64,000 bases of DNA from Arthrobacter crusticola (GCF_004357995.1 NZ_SMTK01000002.1:310001-374000), one strand, 5' to 3'; counted from the first letter of the stretch, positions 15,394 through 24,473 are shown. The notes: generated by a model from the letters alone, not told the origin. A program made the numbers and translations.

Positions 15394-17265
15394 ATGGCAT
15401 CCAGGTCTCCCATCCCCACCGACGGGCCGCTGCGCCCCTTCCCCCGAGGCGCTGGGCTCCGCCGCACCGCAGGAGCAGGCCTCCTCGCCGCGGCACTCAC
15501 CCTCACGCCCGGCGCACTGGCCCTTCCCGCGGCCACCGCCAGTGAAAAGGCGGAAGACACAACGCTGAAGCTCGCCCTCACCGGCGACATCGACTCCCTC
15601 AACCCCTTCACCGCCATCCTTGCGGCCAGCACCAACATCCTGCTGCTGCAGTATGAAGGCCTCGTCACCTACGGCCCGGAAAACAACGAGATCGTGCCGG
15701 CCCTGGCCGAGTCCTGGGAGACCTCCGAGGACGGCACCACCTGGACCTACACCATCGGCGAGGACCGCAAGTGGTCCGACGGCGAGCCGGTGACCGCCCA
15801 GGATGCCGAGTTCACCTTCAACGCGATCGCCGAGGACGACACCCTCAAGGCGGCCAACGGCACGCTCCTTGAGAACATCGACTCCGTCGAGGCAACCGAC
15901 GACCAGACCCTCGTCATCACGCTGAACGAGGCGCAGGCACCGAACCCCGGTGCCGACCTCGCGATCGTGCCCGAGCACATCTGGTCCAAGGTCGAGGACC
16001 CCTCCACCTTCGAGAACTCCGAGAACGCGGTCGGCAGCGGCCCGTTCACCGTCGAAAGCTACAGCCCGAGCTCGGGCGTGCGCATGAAGGCCAACCCCAA
16101 CTACTGGCGGGGCAAGGCCAAGGTCGACGCCGTCACCTACGTGCCCTACCGCAACAGCGACGCCGCCGTGCAGGCACTGCTCAACGGCGAACTCGACGTC
16201 GTCGGCGACCTCACCCCGGCGCAGTACAAGGCCCTCGAGTCCGAGGAGAACATCACCGTCAACTCCGGCGCAGGACGTCGCTACCAGGCGCTGAACATCA
16301 ACTCGGGCACGATCAACTCCGAGGGCAAGCTCATGGGCGACGGCAACCCCGCCCTGCAGGACATCGAACTGCGCAAGGCGATCGCCCGCGCCATCGACAG
16401 CAAGACCCTGCTGGAGAAGGTCCTCGAAGGCCTCGGCGAACAGGCCACCGGCGAGATCCCCGCCGTGTACCCGCTGTACCACTGGGACACCGACGAGGAA
16501 CTGCCCTACAGCTATGACCCCGAGGAAGCCAACCGGATCCTCGACGAGGCCGGCTACAAGATGGGCCCGGACGGCATCCGTCTGGACAAGGAGGGCAAGC
16601 CGCTGAAGCTCCGCCTCGCCGGCAGCAACAGCAAGCCAACCCACGCCCAGATGGCCGACTATGTGGTGCCGTGGCTCAAGGAGATCGGCATCGAGGCCAC
16701 CACCGAGATCAAGGCCTCCGGCCAGCTTAACGACGACTCGATCCTCGGCAACTACGACATGTACTTCACCGGGTGGGGCATCGGGCCCGACCCCGACTTC
16801 CAGCTCTCCATCAACCAGTGCTCCTCGCGCCCGAACGCCGACGGCACCGGCGCCACCAACGAATCCAATTGGTGCTCCCCGGAGTTCGACGCCCTCTACA
16901 AGGAACAGCACACCGAACTCGACCAGGAACGCCGCAGTGAACTCGTCGTCGAGGCCCAGAAGCTGATTTACGACGCCGCCGTGAACCACGTCCTGTTCTA
17001 CGCCGACTCCCTCGAGGCCTACCGGTCCGACAAGTTCGAACCGTTCACCACCCAGCCCAAGGAGGGCGGGGTCATCCTGGCCCAGAACGGCCCCTGGGGC
17101 GTCTACAGCGCGACGCCGGCCGGTGAGCTCGAAGCGGCCGGGGCAACCAGCGAAGCCAACCCCGAAGCGGTGATCATCCCCGTCGTCGGAGTGCTCGTCG
17201 TCGGTGGACTCGCAGCGTTCTTCCTGGCCAAGCGCCGCCGCGCCACCGCGGACGACCGGCAGTAA
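15394..17265 (+). CDS. Peptide ABC importer substrate-binding protein with C-terminal membrane anchor
   Basis: This 623-residue SBP_bac_5 (DppA/OppA-type) protein has a Sec signal peptide of about 50 residues ending near PAATASEKAED, with no lipobox Cys. The mature domain shows LVTYGPENNEIVPALAESW and NPNYWRGKAKVDAVTYVP. Instead of a lipid anchor, the last 35 residues form a hydrophobic helix (IIPVVGVLVVGGLAAFFLA) followed by KRRR, so the protein is probably tethered by a C-terminal transmembrane segment. It is the first gene of an importer, LD-carboxypeptidase and hydrolase operon, which suggests cell-wall-derived peptides as ligand (inference). Confidence 0.9.
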   Translation: MASRSPIPTDGPLRPFPRGAGLRRTAGAGLLAAALTLTPGALALPAATASEKAEDTTLKLALTGDIDSLNPFTAILAASTNILLLQYEGLVTYGPENNEIVPALAESWETSEDGTTWTYTIGEDRKWSDGEPVTAQDAEFTFNAIAEDDTLKAANGTLLENIDSVEATDDQTLVITLNEAQAPNPGADLAIVPEHIWSKVEDPSTFENSENAVGSGPFTVESYSPSSGVRMKANPNYWRGKAKVDAVTYVPYRNSDAAVQALLNGELDVVGDLTPAQYKALESEENITVNSGAGRRYQALNINSGTINSEGKLMGDGNPALQDIELRKAIARAIDSKTLLEKVLEGLGEQATGEIPAVYPLYHWDTDEELPYSYDPEEANRILDEAGYKMGPDGIRLDKEGKPLKLRLAGSNSKPTHAQMADYVVPWLKEIGIEATTEIKASGQLNDDSILGNYDMYFTGWGIGPDPDFQLSINQCSSRPNADGTGATNESNWCSPEFDALYKEQHTELDQERRSELVVEAQKLIYDAAVNHVLFYADSLEAYRSDKFEPFTTQPKEGGVILAQNGPWGVYSATPAGELEAAGATSEANPEAVIIPVVGVLVVGGLAAFFLAKRRRATADDRQ

Positions 17266-17268
17266 CCG

Positions 17269-18309
17269 ATGTCCAACGCGCTGAGTGCCGCCGACCTCGT
17301 CCCGGGGGAGCCGGCACTGGATGAACCACCCCGGGCGTCGTCATGGCTGCGCTACGCCGCCCTGAAGGCCGGCGGCGCCGTGGTCTCCCTGATCATGGTC
17401 GTGCTGCTCGGGTTCTTCGCCTTCCGCATCCTGCCCGGCGACCCCGTCCGCTCCCTGGCGGAGGGGCGCCGGGTCAGCGCCGAACAGATGGAACTGCTGC
17501 GTGAGCAGCTGGGGTTCAACGACCCGCTGCTCACGCAGTTCCTGCGCTACCTCACCGACCTCGCGCAGGGCCGGCTCGGCTACTCCTACACCTACAGCGA
17601 GCCGGTCCTGAACCTGATCCTTGACCGGCTCGGCCCGACCCTCCTGCTCACCGGCACCGCCGCGCTCATCTCGGTGGTCCTGGGACTGTGGCTGGGGCAG
17701 CGGGCGGCCTGGCGCCGCGGCAGCCTCTTCGACAAGACCCAGACCGGCCTGGCCCTGGTGTTCTGGTCGGTGCCCACCTTCTGGCTCGGTCTGATCCTCC
17801 TGCTGGTCTTCGGCGGCGGCCTCCACTGGTTCCCCACCGGCGGGCTGGTCACGGCCGGCACCACCGCCACCGGGTTCCCGCTGCTCTGGGACGTCGCCCG
17901 GCACATGGTCCTGCCGGTGGTCACCATGGTCGCCGTGGTCTACGCCCAGTACCTGATGGTCATGCGCGCCTCCCTGTTCGAGGAGATGACCTCGGACTAC
18001 CTCCAGACGGCCCGCGCCAAGGGCCTGCGGGAGGACCTGGTGCGCCGCCGCCACGCGGTGCCCAACGCGCTGCTGCCCACCGTGACGCTGATCTTCCTCA
18101 CCCTCGGCGGGCTCGTCGGGGGAGCGGTGACCGTCGAAACGGTGTTCTCCTGGCCGGGCCTCGGGCTGCTGACCTTCCAGGCTCTGTCCGCGCCGGACTT
18201 CCCGCTGCTGCAGGGCACCTTCGTCGTCTTCTCCTCGATTGTGATCGTGATGAACTTCCTCGCCGACCTGCTCTACCGCTTCCTCGACCCCCGGCTGCGT
18301 GCCGCATGA
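17269..18309 (+). CDS. Peptide ABC importer permease (DppB type)
   Basis: This 346-residue membrane protein has about six hydrophobic segments. The DppB features visible are FRILPGDPVRSLAEGRRVS after the first segment, the long periplasmic loop, and the EAA-type loop DYLQTARAKGLREDLVRRRH near residue 243, which contacts the ATPase. It begins 3 nt after the binding-protein stop and overlaps the DppC-type gene (ATGA), indicating tight coupling. Confidence 0.92.
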   Translation: MSNALSAADLVPGEPALDEPPRASSWLRYAALKAGGAVVSLIMVVLLGFFAFRILPGDPVRSLAEGRRVSAEQMELLREQLGFNDPLLTQFLRYLTDLAQGRLGYSYTYSEPVLNLILDRLGPTLLLTGTAALISVVLGLWLGQRAAWRRGSLFDKTQTGLALVFWSVPTFWLGLILLLVFGGGLHWFPTGGLVTAGTTATGFPLLWDVARHMVLPVVTMVAVVYAQYLMVMRASLFEEMTSDYLQTARAKGLREDLVRRRHAVPNALLPTVTLIFLTLGGLVGGAVTVETVFSWPGLGLLTFQALSAPDFPLLQGTFVVFSSIVIVMNFLADLLYRFLDPRLRAA

Positions 18310-19220
18310 GCACGACAACCGGCTCCGCGGGCACCCGCCGCGTCAACGTCGCGGCGGCCCGGCGCCGCCAGGCCCTGGCCGACGGCTGGAAGGAGTTCGC
18401 CCGCAACCGGGCCGGCCTGGCCGGGCTGATCATCCTGCTGGCCGTCATCGCGCTGGCCGCCGTCATCCCGCTGTTCGCCCCGGCCAGCGTCCTCGACGTC
18501 ACCCAGGTGACCGCCGGACGCAACGAACCGCCAAGCCTCGCCAACCCGCTGGGCACCGACCCCGCCGGGCGGTCGGTGCTGGCCCTGCTGATCTGGGGCG
18601 CCCGGATTTCCCTGGTGGTCGGCTTCGCCGCCACCCTGGTCTCCATGGTCATCGGCACGGTGATGGGTATGGCCGCCGGCCACTTCACCGGCGCCACCCA
18701 GGCCGTGCTCATGCGCCTGATCGACTTCTTCCTCGTGGTGCCCGGACTGGTGCTGGCCATCGTGCTCTCAAGCATCATCGGGCCCGGCATCGCCACCATC
18801 GTCGTCGCCATCGGCGTGACCTCCTGGGCCGGCACCGCGCGCCTGGTCCGCTCCCAGACCCTCACCGTCGAGGCCCGCCCCTACATCGAACGGGCCTGGG
18901 CACTGGGCGCTTCGGACGCGCACGTCATCGGCCGGCACGTGCTGCCCGCCGTCATGCCGCTCGTGCTGGCCAACACCACGCTCACCGTCGGCTCTGCCAT
19001 CATCGCCGAATCCACGCTGGCCTTCCTCGGCCTCGGCGACCCCAGCAGCGTCTCCTGGGGCGGCATGCTCAAGTCCGCCCTCGACACCGGTGCCGCCACC
19101 GGCGGCTACTGGTGGTACGTGCTGCCGCCGGGCCTCGCCATCGTTCTCGTGGTGCTGTCCTTCACCCTCGTCGGACGCGCCCTCGAATCCGTCATCAACC
19201 CCACACTGCGAGGACGCTAA
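18306..19220 (+). CDS. Peptide ABC importer permease (DppC type)
   Basis: This 304-residue partner permease starts at ATG 18306, overlapping the previous stop. NPLGTDPAGRSVLALLIWGARISL near residue 80 is the DppC hallmark. The coupling loop is IERAWALGASDAHVIGRHVLP near residue 197. ESTLAFLGLGDPSSVSWGGML follows, as usual before the last membrane segment. Its stop overlaps the start of the fused ATPase (TAATG). Confidence 0.92.
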   Translation: MSTTTGSAGTRRVNVAAARRRQALADGWKEFARNRAGLAGLIILLAVIALAAVIPLFAPASVLDVTQVTAGRNEPPSLANPLGTDPAGRSVLALLIWGARISLVVGFAATLVSMVIGTVMGMAAGHFTGATQAVLMRLIDFFLVVPGLVLAIVLSSIIGPGIATIVVAIGVTSWAGTARLVRSQTLTVEARPYIERAWALGASDAHVIGRHVLPAVMPLVLANTTLTVGSAIIAESTLAFLGLGDPSSVSWGGMLKSALDTGAATGGYWWYVLPPGLAIVLVVLSFTLVGRALESVINPTLRGR

Positions 19221-21058
19221 TGGCCCGCCTGCAACTGAAGGACCTGCGCATCAGCTACCGGACGCAGACCGAGGGCGGCCGCGGCACCGTGGCCGCCGTC
19301 GACGGCGTCAACCTCACCGTCGAGCCCGGCGCCACCGTCGGCATCGCCGGGGAATCCGGCTCCGGCAAGTCGACCCTCGCCGTGTCGGTGCTGCGCCTGC
19401 TGCCCGCCAACGCCACCATCGAGGGCTCGATCCTGCTCGGCGAGGACGACATCTCCACGCTCAGCTGGGGCCGGCTGCGCTCGGTCCGCTGGACCGAGGC
19501 CGCCATCGTCTTCCAGGGCGCCATGCACTCCCTCAACCCGGTGCGGAAGGTCCGCGACCAGATCGCCGAGGCCCTGCAGATCCACGCCACCGGCGACGGC
19601 GCCAAGTATCGAAACGAAGCGGCCCGGACCGCCCGCGTCAACGAACTCCTCGAACAGGTCGGGCTGCCGGTGGCCAAGGGGCTGTCCTACCCGCACGAAC
19701 TCTCGGGCGGTCAGAAGCAGCGCATCATGATGGCCATGGCCCTGGCGTGCGAACCGGAGGTGCTGATCGCCGACGAGCCCACGACGGCGCTCGACGTCGT
19801 GGTGCAGGCCCAGGTCCTCGACCTGCTCACCTCCCTGGTCCGCGACCGCGGCCTGTCGCTGATTCTGATCAGCCATGACCTCTCCGTGCTCGCCGCCACG
19901 TGTGAACGCATCGTGGTGATGCAGGCCGGGCGGATCGTCGAGGACGGCCCGTCCGCGGAGGTGATGCGCAACCCGCAACACGCCCACACCGCGGCCCTGG
20001 CCTCGGCGTTCCCCACCATCGGCGACCCTGCCTCGCGGCTCCGGCTGCCCACCTACACCGCGCCCTACGCTCCGACGGCGCACGACGCCGACCGGCCCGC
20101 CGACGGCATCCGGTCCGGGGGCGTCCCGGCCCGCACGGGATCCGGCCGCCGTTCCGCCGCGCCGAGGACGGATTCCCCGGCGCCGATGGCGGTTTTCCCG
20201 GTGCCCGCGCCGGTTCCCTCAGTGCCGGCGGCCGAAGCGGCGGCAGCGCCGTCTGCCGGGCCGACCCCGGTGCTTGAGGCCCGCAATCTCTCGGTGCGGT
20301 TCGGCCGCAGCGCCACCAGCGCCGTCGACGGGGTGAACCTCACCTGCAACGCCGGGGAGATCGTGGCCCTGGTGGGCCAGTCCGGCTCCGGCAAGACCAC
20401 CCTGGCCCGGACCCTGCTGGGACTTCAGAAGCCGACATCCGGCGAGGTGCTCTTCCGCGGCGAACCGCTGGTGCACCGGCGCAGGGCGCTCAAGGCCTAC
20501 CGCCGCGCGGTCCAGTTCGTGCTGCAGGATCCCACCGCCGCCCTGAACCCGAAGCATTCGGTGTACGAGGCGGTGGCGGAGGGCCCACGCCTTCACCACC
20601 TCGACGGCGACGAACGCGAACTGGTGGCCGCAGCGCTGGCCAAGGCCGAACTGAACCCGCCGCAGAAGTACTTCACCGCCATCCCGCAGGAACTCTCCGG
20701 CGGCCAGCGGCAGCGCGTCGTCATCGCCGGGGCCCTCGCCCTCGACCCGGAGTTCCTCGTCGCCGACGAGCCCGTCGCGAGCCTGGACGCATCGGTGCGC
20801 GCCGGGGTCCTGGCCCTGTTCCTGCGGCTTCGATGCGAGCTCGGCCTCGGCGCCCTGGTGATCACCCACGACCTCGGGCTGGCGTGGAACATCGCCGACC
20901 GGGTGGTGGTGATGTACGAAGGGCGGATCGTCGAGGAAGGGCGCGTCGAGGACGTACTGCTCAACCCGCAGCACGAATACACCCGCAAACTCCTGAGCGT
21001 CGTCCCGACCAGCACGGGCACCCCCGAGCTGTCGGTGCAGCCCGAGGCCGCCCGGTGA
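19220..21058 (+). CDS. Fused peptide ABC importer ATPase (DppD-DppF in one chain)
   Basis: This 612-residue protein carries two complete ABC domains. Domain 1 has GESGSGKST near residue 44, LSGGQKQRIMMAMAL and LIADEPTTALD. Domain 2 starts near residue 350, with GQSGSGKTT, LSGGQRQRVVIAGAL and FLVADEPVASLD. A linker of about 70 Ala/Pro/Arg-rich residues joins them (about 275-350). In many bacteria these are two genes, and the fusion fixes their ratio. Each half has a complete catalytic set, so both should hydrolyse ATP. The stop overlaps the next start as GTGA. Confidence 0.93.
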   Translation: MARLQLKDLRISYRTQTEGGRGTVAAVDGVNLTVEPGATVGIAGESGSGKSTLAVSVLRLLPANATIEGSILLGEDDISTLSWGRLRSVRWTEAAIVFQGAMHSLNPVRKVRDQIAEALQIHATGDGAKYRNEAARTARVNELLEQVGLPVAKGLSYPHELSGGQKQRIMMAMALACEPEVLIADEPTTALDVVVQAQVLDLLTSLVRDRGLSLILISHDLSVLAATCERIVVMQAGRIVEDGPSAEVMRNPQHAHTAALASAFPTIGDPASRLRLPTYTAPYAPTAHDADRPADGIRSGGVPARTGSGRRSAAPRTDSPAPMAVFPVPAPVPSVPAAEAAAAPSAGPTPVLEARNLSVRFGRSATSAVDGVNLTCNAGEIVALVGQSGSGKTTLARTLLGLQKPTSGEVLFRGEPLVHRRRALKAYRRAVQFVLQDPTAALNPKHSVYEAVAEGPRLHHLDGDERELVAAALAKAELNPPQKYFTAIPQELSGGQRQRVVIAGALALDPEFLVADEPVASLDASVRAGVLALFLRLRCELGLGALVITHDLGLAWNIADRVVVMYEGRIVEEGRVEDVLLNPQHEYTRKLLSVVPTSTGTPELSVQPEAAR

Positions 21059-21996
21059 CCGGCGGACCGGCCGCACCGCAGGGGCCGCGTCCCGAACTGC
21101 GTCCGCTGAAGGCGGGGGACCGGGTGGGACTGGTCTCGCCGTCGGGCCCGGCGGACGCCGAAAAGATCGACAGGGCCCTCCGGCTGCTCGAGGGATGGGG
21201 GCTCGAACCGGTGCTCGGTCGGCACGCCCGCGACGTGCACCCGCGTGCGCCTTACCTCGCCGGGTCCGACGCCGACCGCGCCGCCGACCTCCAGGACCTG
21301 GTCTGCGACGACGGCATCGCCGCGGTGATCTGCCTGCGCGGCGGCTACGGCGCCGTCCGGCTCCTGGACCTGCTCGACGCCGGGAAGCTCCGCTCCGCCC
21401 GACCCAAACCGCTGATCGGCTCCTCCGATGTCACCGCCCTTCACGAGTACTGGGCCCAACACCTCGGCCTGGCCACCTGGTTCACTCCGATGCCGGCCAC
21501 GGACGCCGTGCTGGAGGACCCCGCCGCCCGCGACGGGATGCGCGAGGCCCTGTTCACCCCGTACCCGGGCCGGACCCTGACAGGCCCCGCGGCCGAAACC
21601 CTCGTGCCGGGCACCGCGACCGGTATCCTCACCGGCGGCAACCTCAGCCTGCTCGCCATGACCCTGGGCGCGCGCGGCCGGTCCGCACCCTCGAACGAGG
21701 GCCGGATCGGGCTGCTCGAAGACGTCACCGAGGACATCTACAAGCTGGACGGGCTCCTGACCTCCCTCCTGCGCGCGGGATGGTTCGACGGACTGGCCGG
21801 ACTCGCGCTGGGCTCGTGGAGCCAGTGCGGCGAACCGCACGAGGTGAGGGCGCTCGTCGAGGAACTCCTGATGCCCCTCGGCATTCCGCTCGTCGAGGAG
21901 CTCGGCTTCGGGCACGGCCCGGCCGCCCTCAGCGTTCCCCTCGGCGTCTCCGCCACCCTCACCGCCGACGAAAGCCCACGCCTTGTCCTCTCCTGA
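21055..21996 (+). CDS. ldcA: LD-carboxypeptidase (peptidase family S66)
   Basis: This 313-residue enzyme of the murein tetrapeptide carboxypeptidase family removes the terminal D-Ala from L,D-linked tetrapeptides. The nucleophile Ser sits in GSSDVTAL near residue 124, after ICLRGGYGAVRLLD. The catalytic Glu is in LLEDVTEDIYKLDGLL near 223 and the His in GFGHGPAALSVPLG near 284. No signal peptide is present, so it acts on imported or recycled muropeptides in the cytoplasm. GTG 21055 overlaps the ATPase stop. This gene is the strongest clue that the importer handles cell-wall peptides. Confidence 0.92.
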   Translation: MTGGPAAPQGPRPELRPLKAGDRVGLVSPSGPADAEKIDRALRLLEGWGLEPVLGRHARDVHPRAPYLAGSDADRAADLQDLVCDDGIAAVICLRGGYGAVRLLDLLDAGKLRSARPKPLIGSSDVTALHEYWAQHLGLATWFTPMPATDAVLEDPAARDGMREALFTPYPGRTLTGPAAETLVPGTATGILTGGNLSLLAMTLGARGRSAPSNEGRIGLLEDVTEDIYKLDGLLTSLLRAGWFDGLAGLALGSWSQCGEPHEVRALVEELLMPLGIPLVEELGFGHGPAALSVPLGVSATLTADESPRLVLS

Positions 21997-23155
21997 GACC
22001 CCCTTCCCCGCCCAGCCACCCGCCGAAGGCTCCCTCGAGGAGGAGCTCCGATGGATCCTCACCGAGGAGGTCGGCGCCGGTGCGGCGCCGTCGGCGGTTG
22101 CCGCCGTCGACGTCGGTGGCCGGACCACCGGCCCGGTTGCCGTCGGCACCGCCGTCGCATTCGGTGACGGCGGCGCCGACCTCGCACCCGGGGACCGCGT
22201 GCCGGCGCGGCCGGAGACCGTCTACGACCTCGCCTCCGTGACCAAGATCGTCAGCACCGTGGCCGCACTGGCGCTGGTGGCCGACGGGGTGCTCGACCTC
22301 GACGAGCCGGTCGGCCGCCACCTGCCGACCTTCCGGCACGGCGACCGCGCATCGATCACCCTGCGCCACCTGCTCACCCATACCTCCGGGCTGCCCGGCA
22401 CCTGGGAGGGATGGCGCACGCTCCCGGCCGGAACCGACCGGGCCGGCCGGCTCGAGGACCTGCTCTCGATCCCCCTGGCCACCGCGCCGGGCACGGAGTT
22501 CACCTACTCCTGCGTCGGTTTCAACACCGCGATGGCCCTCGCAGAGACCGCCGCCGGGCGGGAATGGGCAGAACTCGTGGAGGAGAAGGTGCTCGCTCCG
22601 CTGCGGCACCTCGATCCCCGGACGGCCGCGCTGACCTACCGGCCCCGGCGCGAAGACTCCGCGGCGACCGAGTACCAGCCGGAGACCGGCAGGGGTGTGG
22701 TGCGGGGAGAGGTGCACGACGAAAGCGCCTGGTTCCTGGGCGGGGCCGTGGCCAACGCGGGCCTCTTCGGGACCGCCGAGGCGGTGCTGGGGCTCGGGAA
22801 CGTGCTCCGCGACCGGCCCGACGCGTTGCTTCCACCGGAGCTGGCCGACGGGTTGTGGAACGACCAGATGCCCCGCATGCTGGGTGCGCAGCGTGCGGCC
22901 GATCCGGAGATCGGCTGGCACGCCCTCGGCCTGCGCATCGGGCAGCCCGACTGGATGGGCACCGCCGGCGCCCAGGCCCGTGGGCACAACGGCTTCACCG
23001 GCACGTCGCTGATCATGGACCGGACCCGCTCGGTGACGGTGGTGCTGCTGACCAACCGCGTGCATCCGCACCGGCTTCACAACGCAATGGGCCCGTTCCG
23101 TGTCCGCGTCGCCGACGCGGCCTACTCCCGGGCCGCCCGGGAGGTGACGGCATGA
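21983..23155 (+). CDS. Serine hydrolase, beta-lactamase/DD-peptidase fold (S12 type)
   Basis: This protein has about 390 residues. Active-site elements are SVTK in LASVTKIVST near residue 77, YSCVGFN near 174 in the YxN position, and GHNGFTGT near 334 in the place of the KTG box. LTHTSGLPG is typical of family S12. There is no signal peptide. The start is probably TTG 21983, 14 nt inside ldcA, because no better codon lies upstream of the domain; this is uncertain. Its place between ldcA and a second beta-lactamase-fold gene argues for peptide or amide hydrolysis in murein turnover, not antibiotic resistance (inference). Confidence 0.83.
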   Translation: MSSPETPFPAQPPAEGSLEEELRWILTEEVGAGAAPSAVAAVDVGGRTTGPVAVGTAVAFGDGGADLAPGDRVPARPETVYDLASVTKIVSTVAALALVADGVLDLDEPVGRHLPTFRHGDRASITLRHLLTHTSGLPGTWEGWRTLPAGTDRAGRLEDLLSIPLATAPGTEFTYSCVGFNTAMALAETAAGREWAELVEEKVLAPLRHLDPRTAALTYRPRREDSAATEYQPETGRGVVRGEVHDESAWFLGGAVANAGLFGTAEAVLGLGNVLRDRPDALLPPELADGLWNDQMPRMLGAQRAADPEIGWHALGLRIGQPDWMGTAGAQARGHNGFTGTSLIMDRTRSVTVVLLTNRVHPHRLHNAMGPFRVRVADAAYSRAAREVTA

Positions 23156-24021
23156 GCATCGTTTCGGACTACAGCGACGGCGTCCCCTCCATCTCCTACT
23201 GTTTGACCACCTTCGAAGGGGAGGTCATTGCCGAAAGCGGTGCCGACACCCCCGTCTACGCGGCGAGTACGATCAAGCTGGCGGTGCTCATCGCCGCCCT
23301 GCGTGCCGTGGACGGGGGAAAGCTGAGGCTCAGCCAGCAGCTGACCTCCCGGCTGACATTCAATTCCTCCGCACCAGGCGGGGGCACCTTCAGCTTCGAG
23401 ACCGATCCCGACGAAACCGACGACGGCATGCCTCCCGAAGGCCGGCCCGTGTCGCTGCGCGAGGTGCTGCGCCGGATGATCGTCGTCTCCTCCAACGAAG
23501 CAACCAATATGGCCGTTGAACTGGTCGGCCTCGACGCCGTCCGCGGGGCACTCGCGGTGTGCGGGGCGGCGTCGTCGAAAATGGAGCGGTTGTTCGGCGA
23601 CCTTGAGGGGCTGGCCGCCGGGCTGACCCAACAGACGACCGCGCGGGACCTGACGGCCATCATGAGTGCCATCGTCACGGGCCGGGCGGCGGGCAGGTCG
23701 AGCACGCGGTTCATGGTCGAGTTGCTGCGGGCACAGGAGTACAGCCTGATCGGGCCGGCGCTTCCCGCGGAGGCGCGGTGGGGGTCGAAGTCCGGGTGGG
23801 TCACCGGAATCCGCCACGATGTCGCCTTCGTGCAGCCCTGCGGCGGGACGGACCCGCTGGGCGGCTTCATCCTCGCCGTCTGCACCCGTGCGTACGGCGA
23901 GGCGGAGGCGACGACAGCGATCGGCGCGTTGTCCCGGCTGGCCTGGGACCTGTCCCGGACGCGTCCCGGAGGTCTCCACTACGTGCTTGAGGGCCCGGCC
24001 GAGGAGTGGGCGACGGGCTGA
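23152..24021 (+). CDS. Serine hydrolase, class A beta-lactamase fold
   Basis: This 289-residue protein belongs to the beta-lactamase2 family. STIK in AASTIKLAVL near residue 44, SSNEATN near 118 (SxN) and KSG in WGSKSGWVTG near 211 are all present. TTARDL resembles the end of the omega loop, but I cannot place a deacylating Glu with confidence. No signal peptide is visible, which is odd for a true beta-lactamase and fits a cytoplasmic hydrolase of imported peptides. The start overlaps the previous stop (ATGA). It is the last gene clearly coupled to the importer operon. Confidence 0.83.
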   Translation: MSIVSDYSDGVPSISYCLTTFEGEVIAESGADTPVYAASTIKLAVLIAALRAVDGGKLRLSQQLTSRLTFNSSAPGGGTFSFETDPDETDDGMPPEGRPVSLREVLRRMIVVSSNEATNMAVELVGLDAVRGALAVCGAASSKMERLFGDLEGLAAGLTQQTTARDLTAIMSAIVTGRAAGRSSTRFMVELLRAQEYSLIGPALPAEARWGSKSGWVTGIRHDVAFVQPCGGTDPLGGFILAVCTRAYGEAEATTAIGALSRLAWDLSRTRPGGLHYVLEGPAEEWATG

Positions 24022-24124
24022 GGCGGATACAAACGCACAACGATCCCGCCGTCGGCTTTGTACGCGCCCCGCCCCGGTGTTTCACTCGGACGGACGATGT
24101 ATCGCGAGTGTCCAGGGGGACCGA

Positions 24125-24412
24125 ATGACCGATGGAAAGATGCACAAGACGGTGCTGCGGTGGGGGATACTCCTCGGCGTTGCCGGTGTCCTGATGTTGG
24201 TTTTCAGCCCAGTGATCATCGGCAATTTCGGGACGTTCTACCCCGCCGCAGGAGCGCCAGTGGCCATGGCCGTGACGACTCTCTATTCGGCGGCATCGAT
24301 CGCGTTCCTGCCCTTTTCCGCTTCCCTCGTGGCGGCATCCCTGGTTATGCGCCATGCGGAATCGCTTGCGGCGCGGAAGGAAGTGCGGCGGGACGAAGCC
24401 GCGACCGGCTAG
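24125..24412 (+). CDS. Small membrane protein of unknown function
   Basis: This 95-residue protein has two hydrophobic segments, WGILLGVAGVLMLVFSPVII near residue 12 and a longer one around 45-75. The N-terminus is short and polar and the C-terminal tail is charged (HAESLAARKEVRRDEAATG). AGGGGG lies upstream of ATG 24125. It follows the hydrolase gene by 103 bp and precedes a strong terminator, so it may be the distal gene of that operon or separate. I do not recognise the family. Confidence 0.6.
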   Translation: MTDGKMHKTVLRWGILLGVAGVLMLVFSPVIIGNFGTFYPAAGAPVAMAVTTLYSAASIAFLPFSASLVAASLVMRHAESLAARKEVRRDEAATG

Positions 24413-24427
24413 CTCCGGAGGCGGCGC

Positions 24428-24471
24428 GGCAAGCACCGGGTGGGGGAGTGTGTGCCCGCCCGGTGCTTGCC
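24428..24471. terminator. Bidirectional terminator hairpin
   Basis: Arms 24428-24444 and 24455-24471 form a 17-bp stem with a single G-U pair and a 10-nt loop. It lies in the 61-bp gap between convergent genes, so it can serve both strands. Confidence 0.85.
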
Positions 24472-24473
24472 GG

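Noticed and set aside
15376-16989. Long minus-strand open frame opposite the peptide-binding protein
   Set aside because: It is a shadow of the real gene; its translation is Val/Gly/Leu-biased with no domain, and it would cross the importer promoter side.
21983-24021. Antibiotic-resistance beta-lactamases
   Set aside because: No signal peptides, no confident deacylation Glu in the class-A-type protein, and an operon of peptide import and LD-carboxypeptidase all argue for a peptide-processing role.
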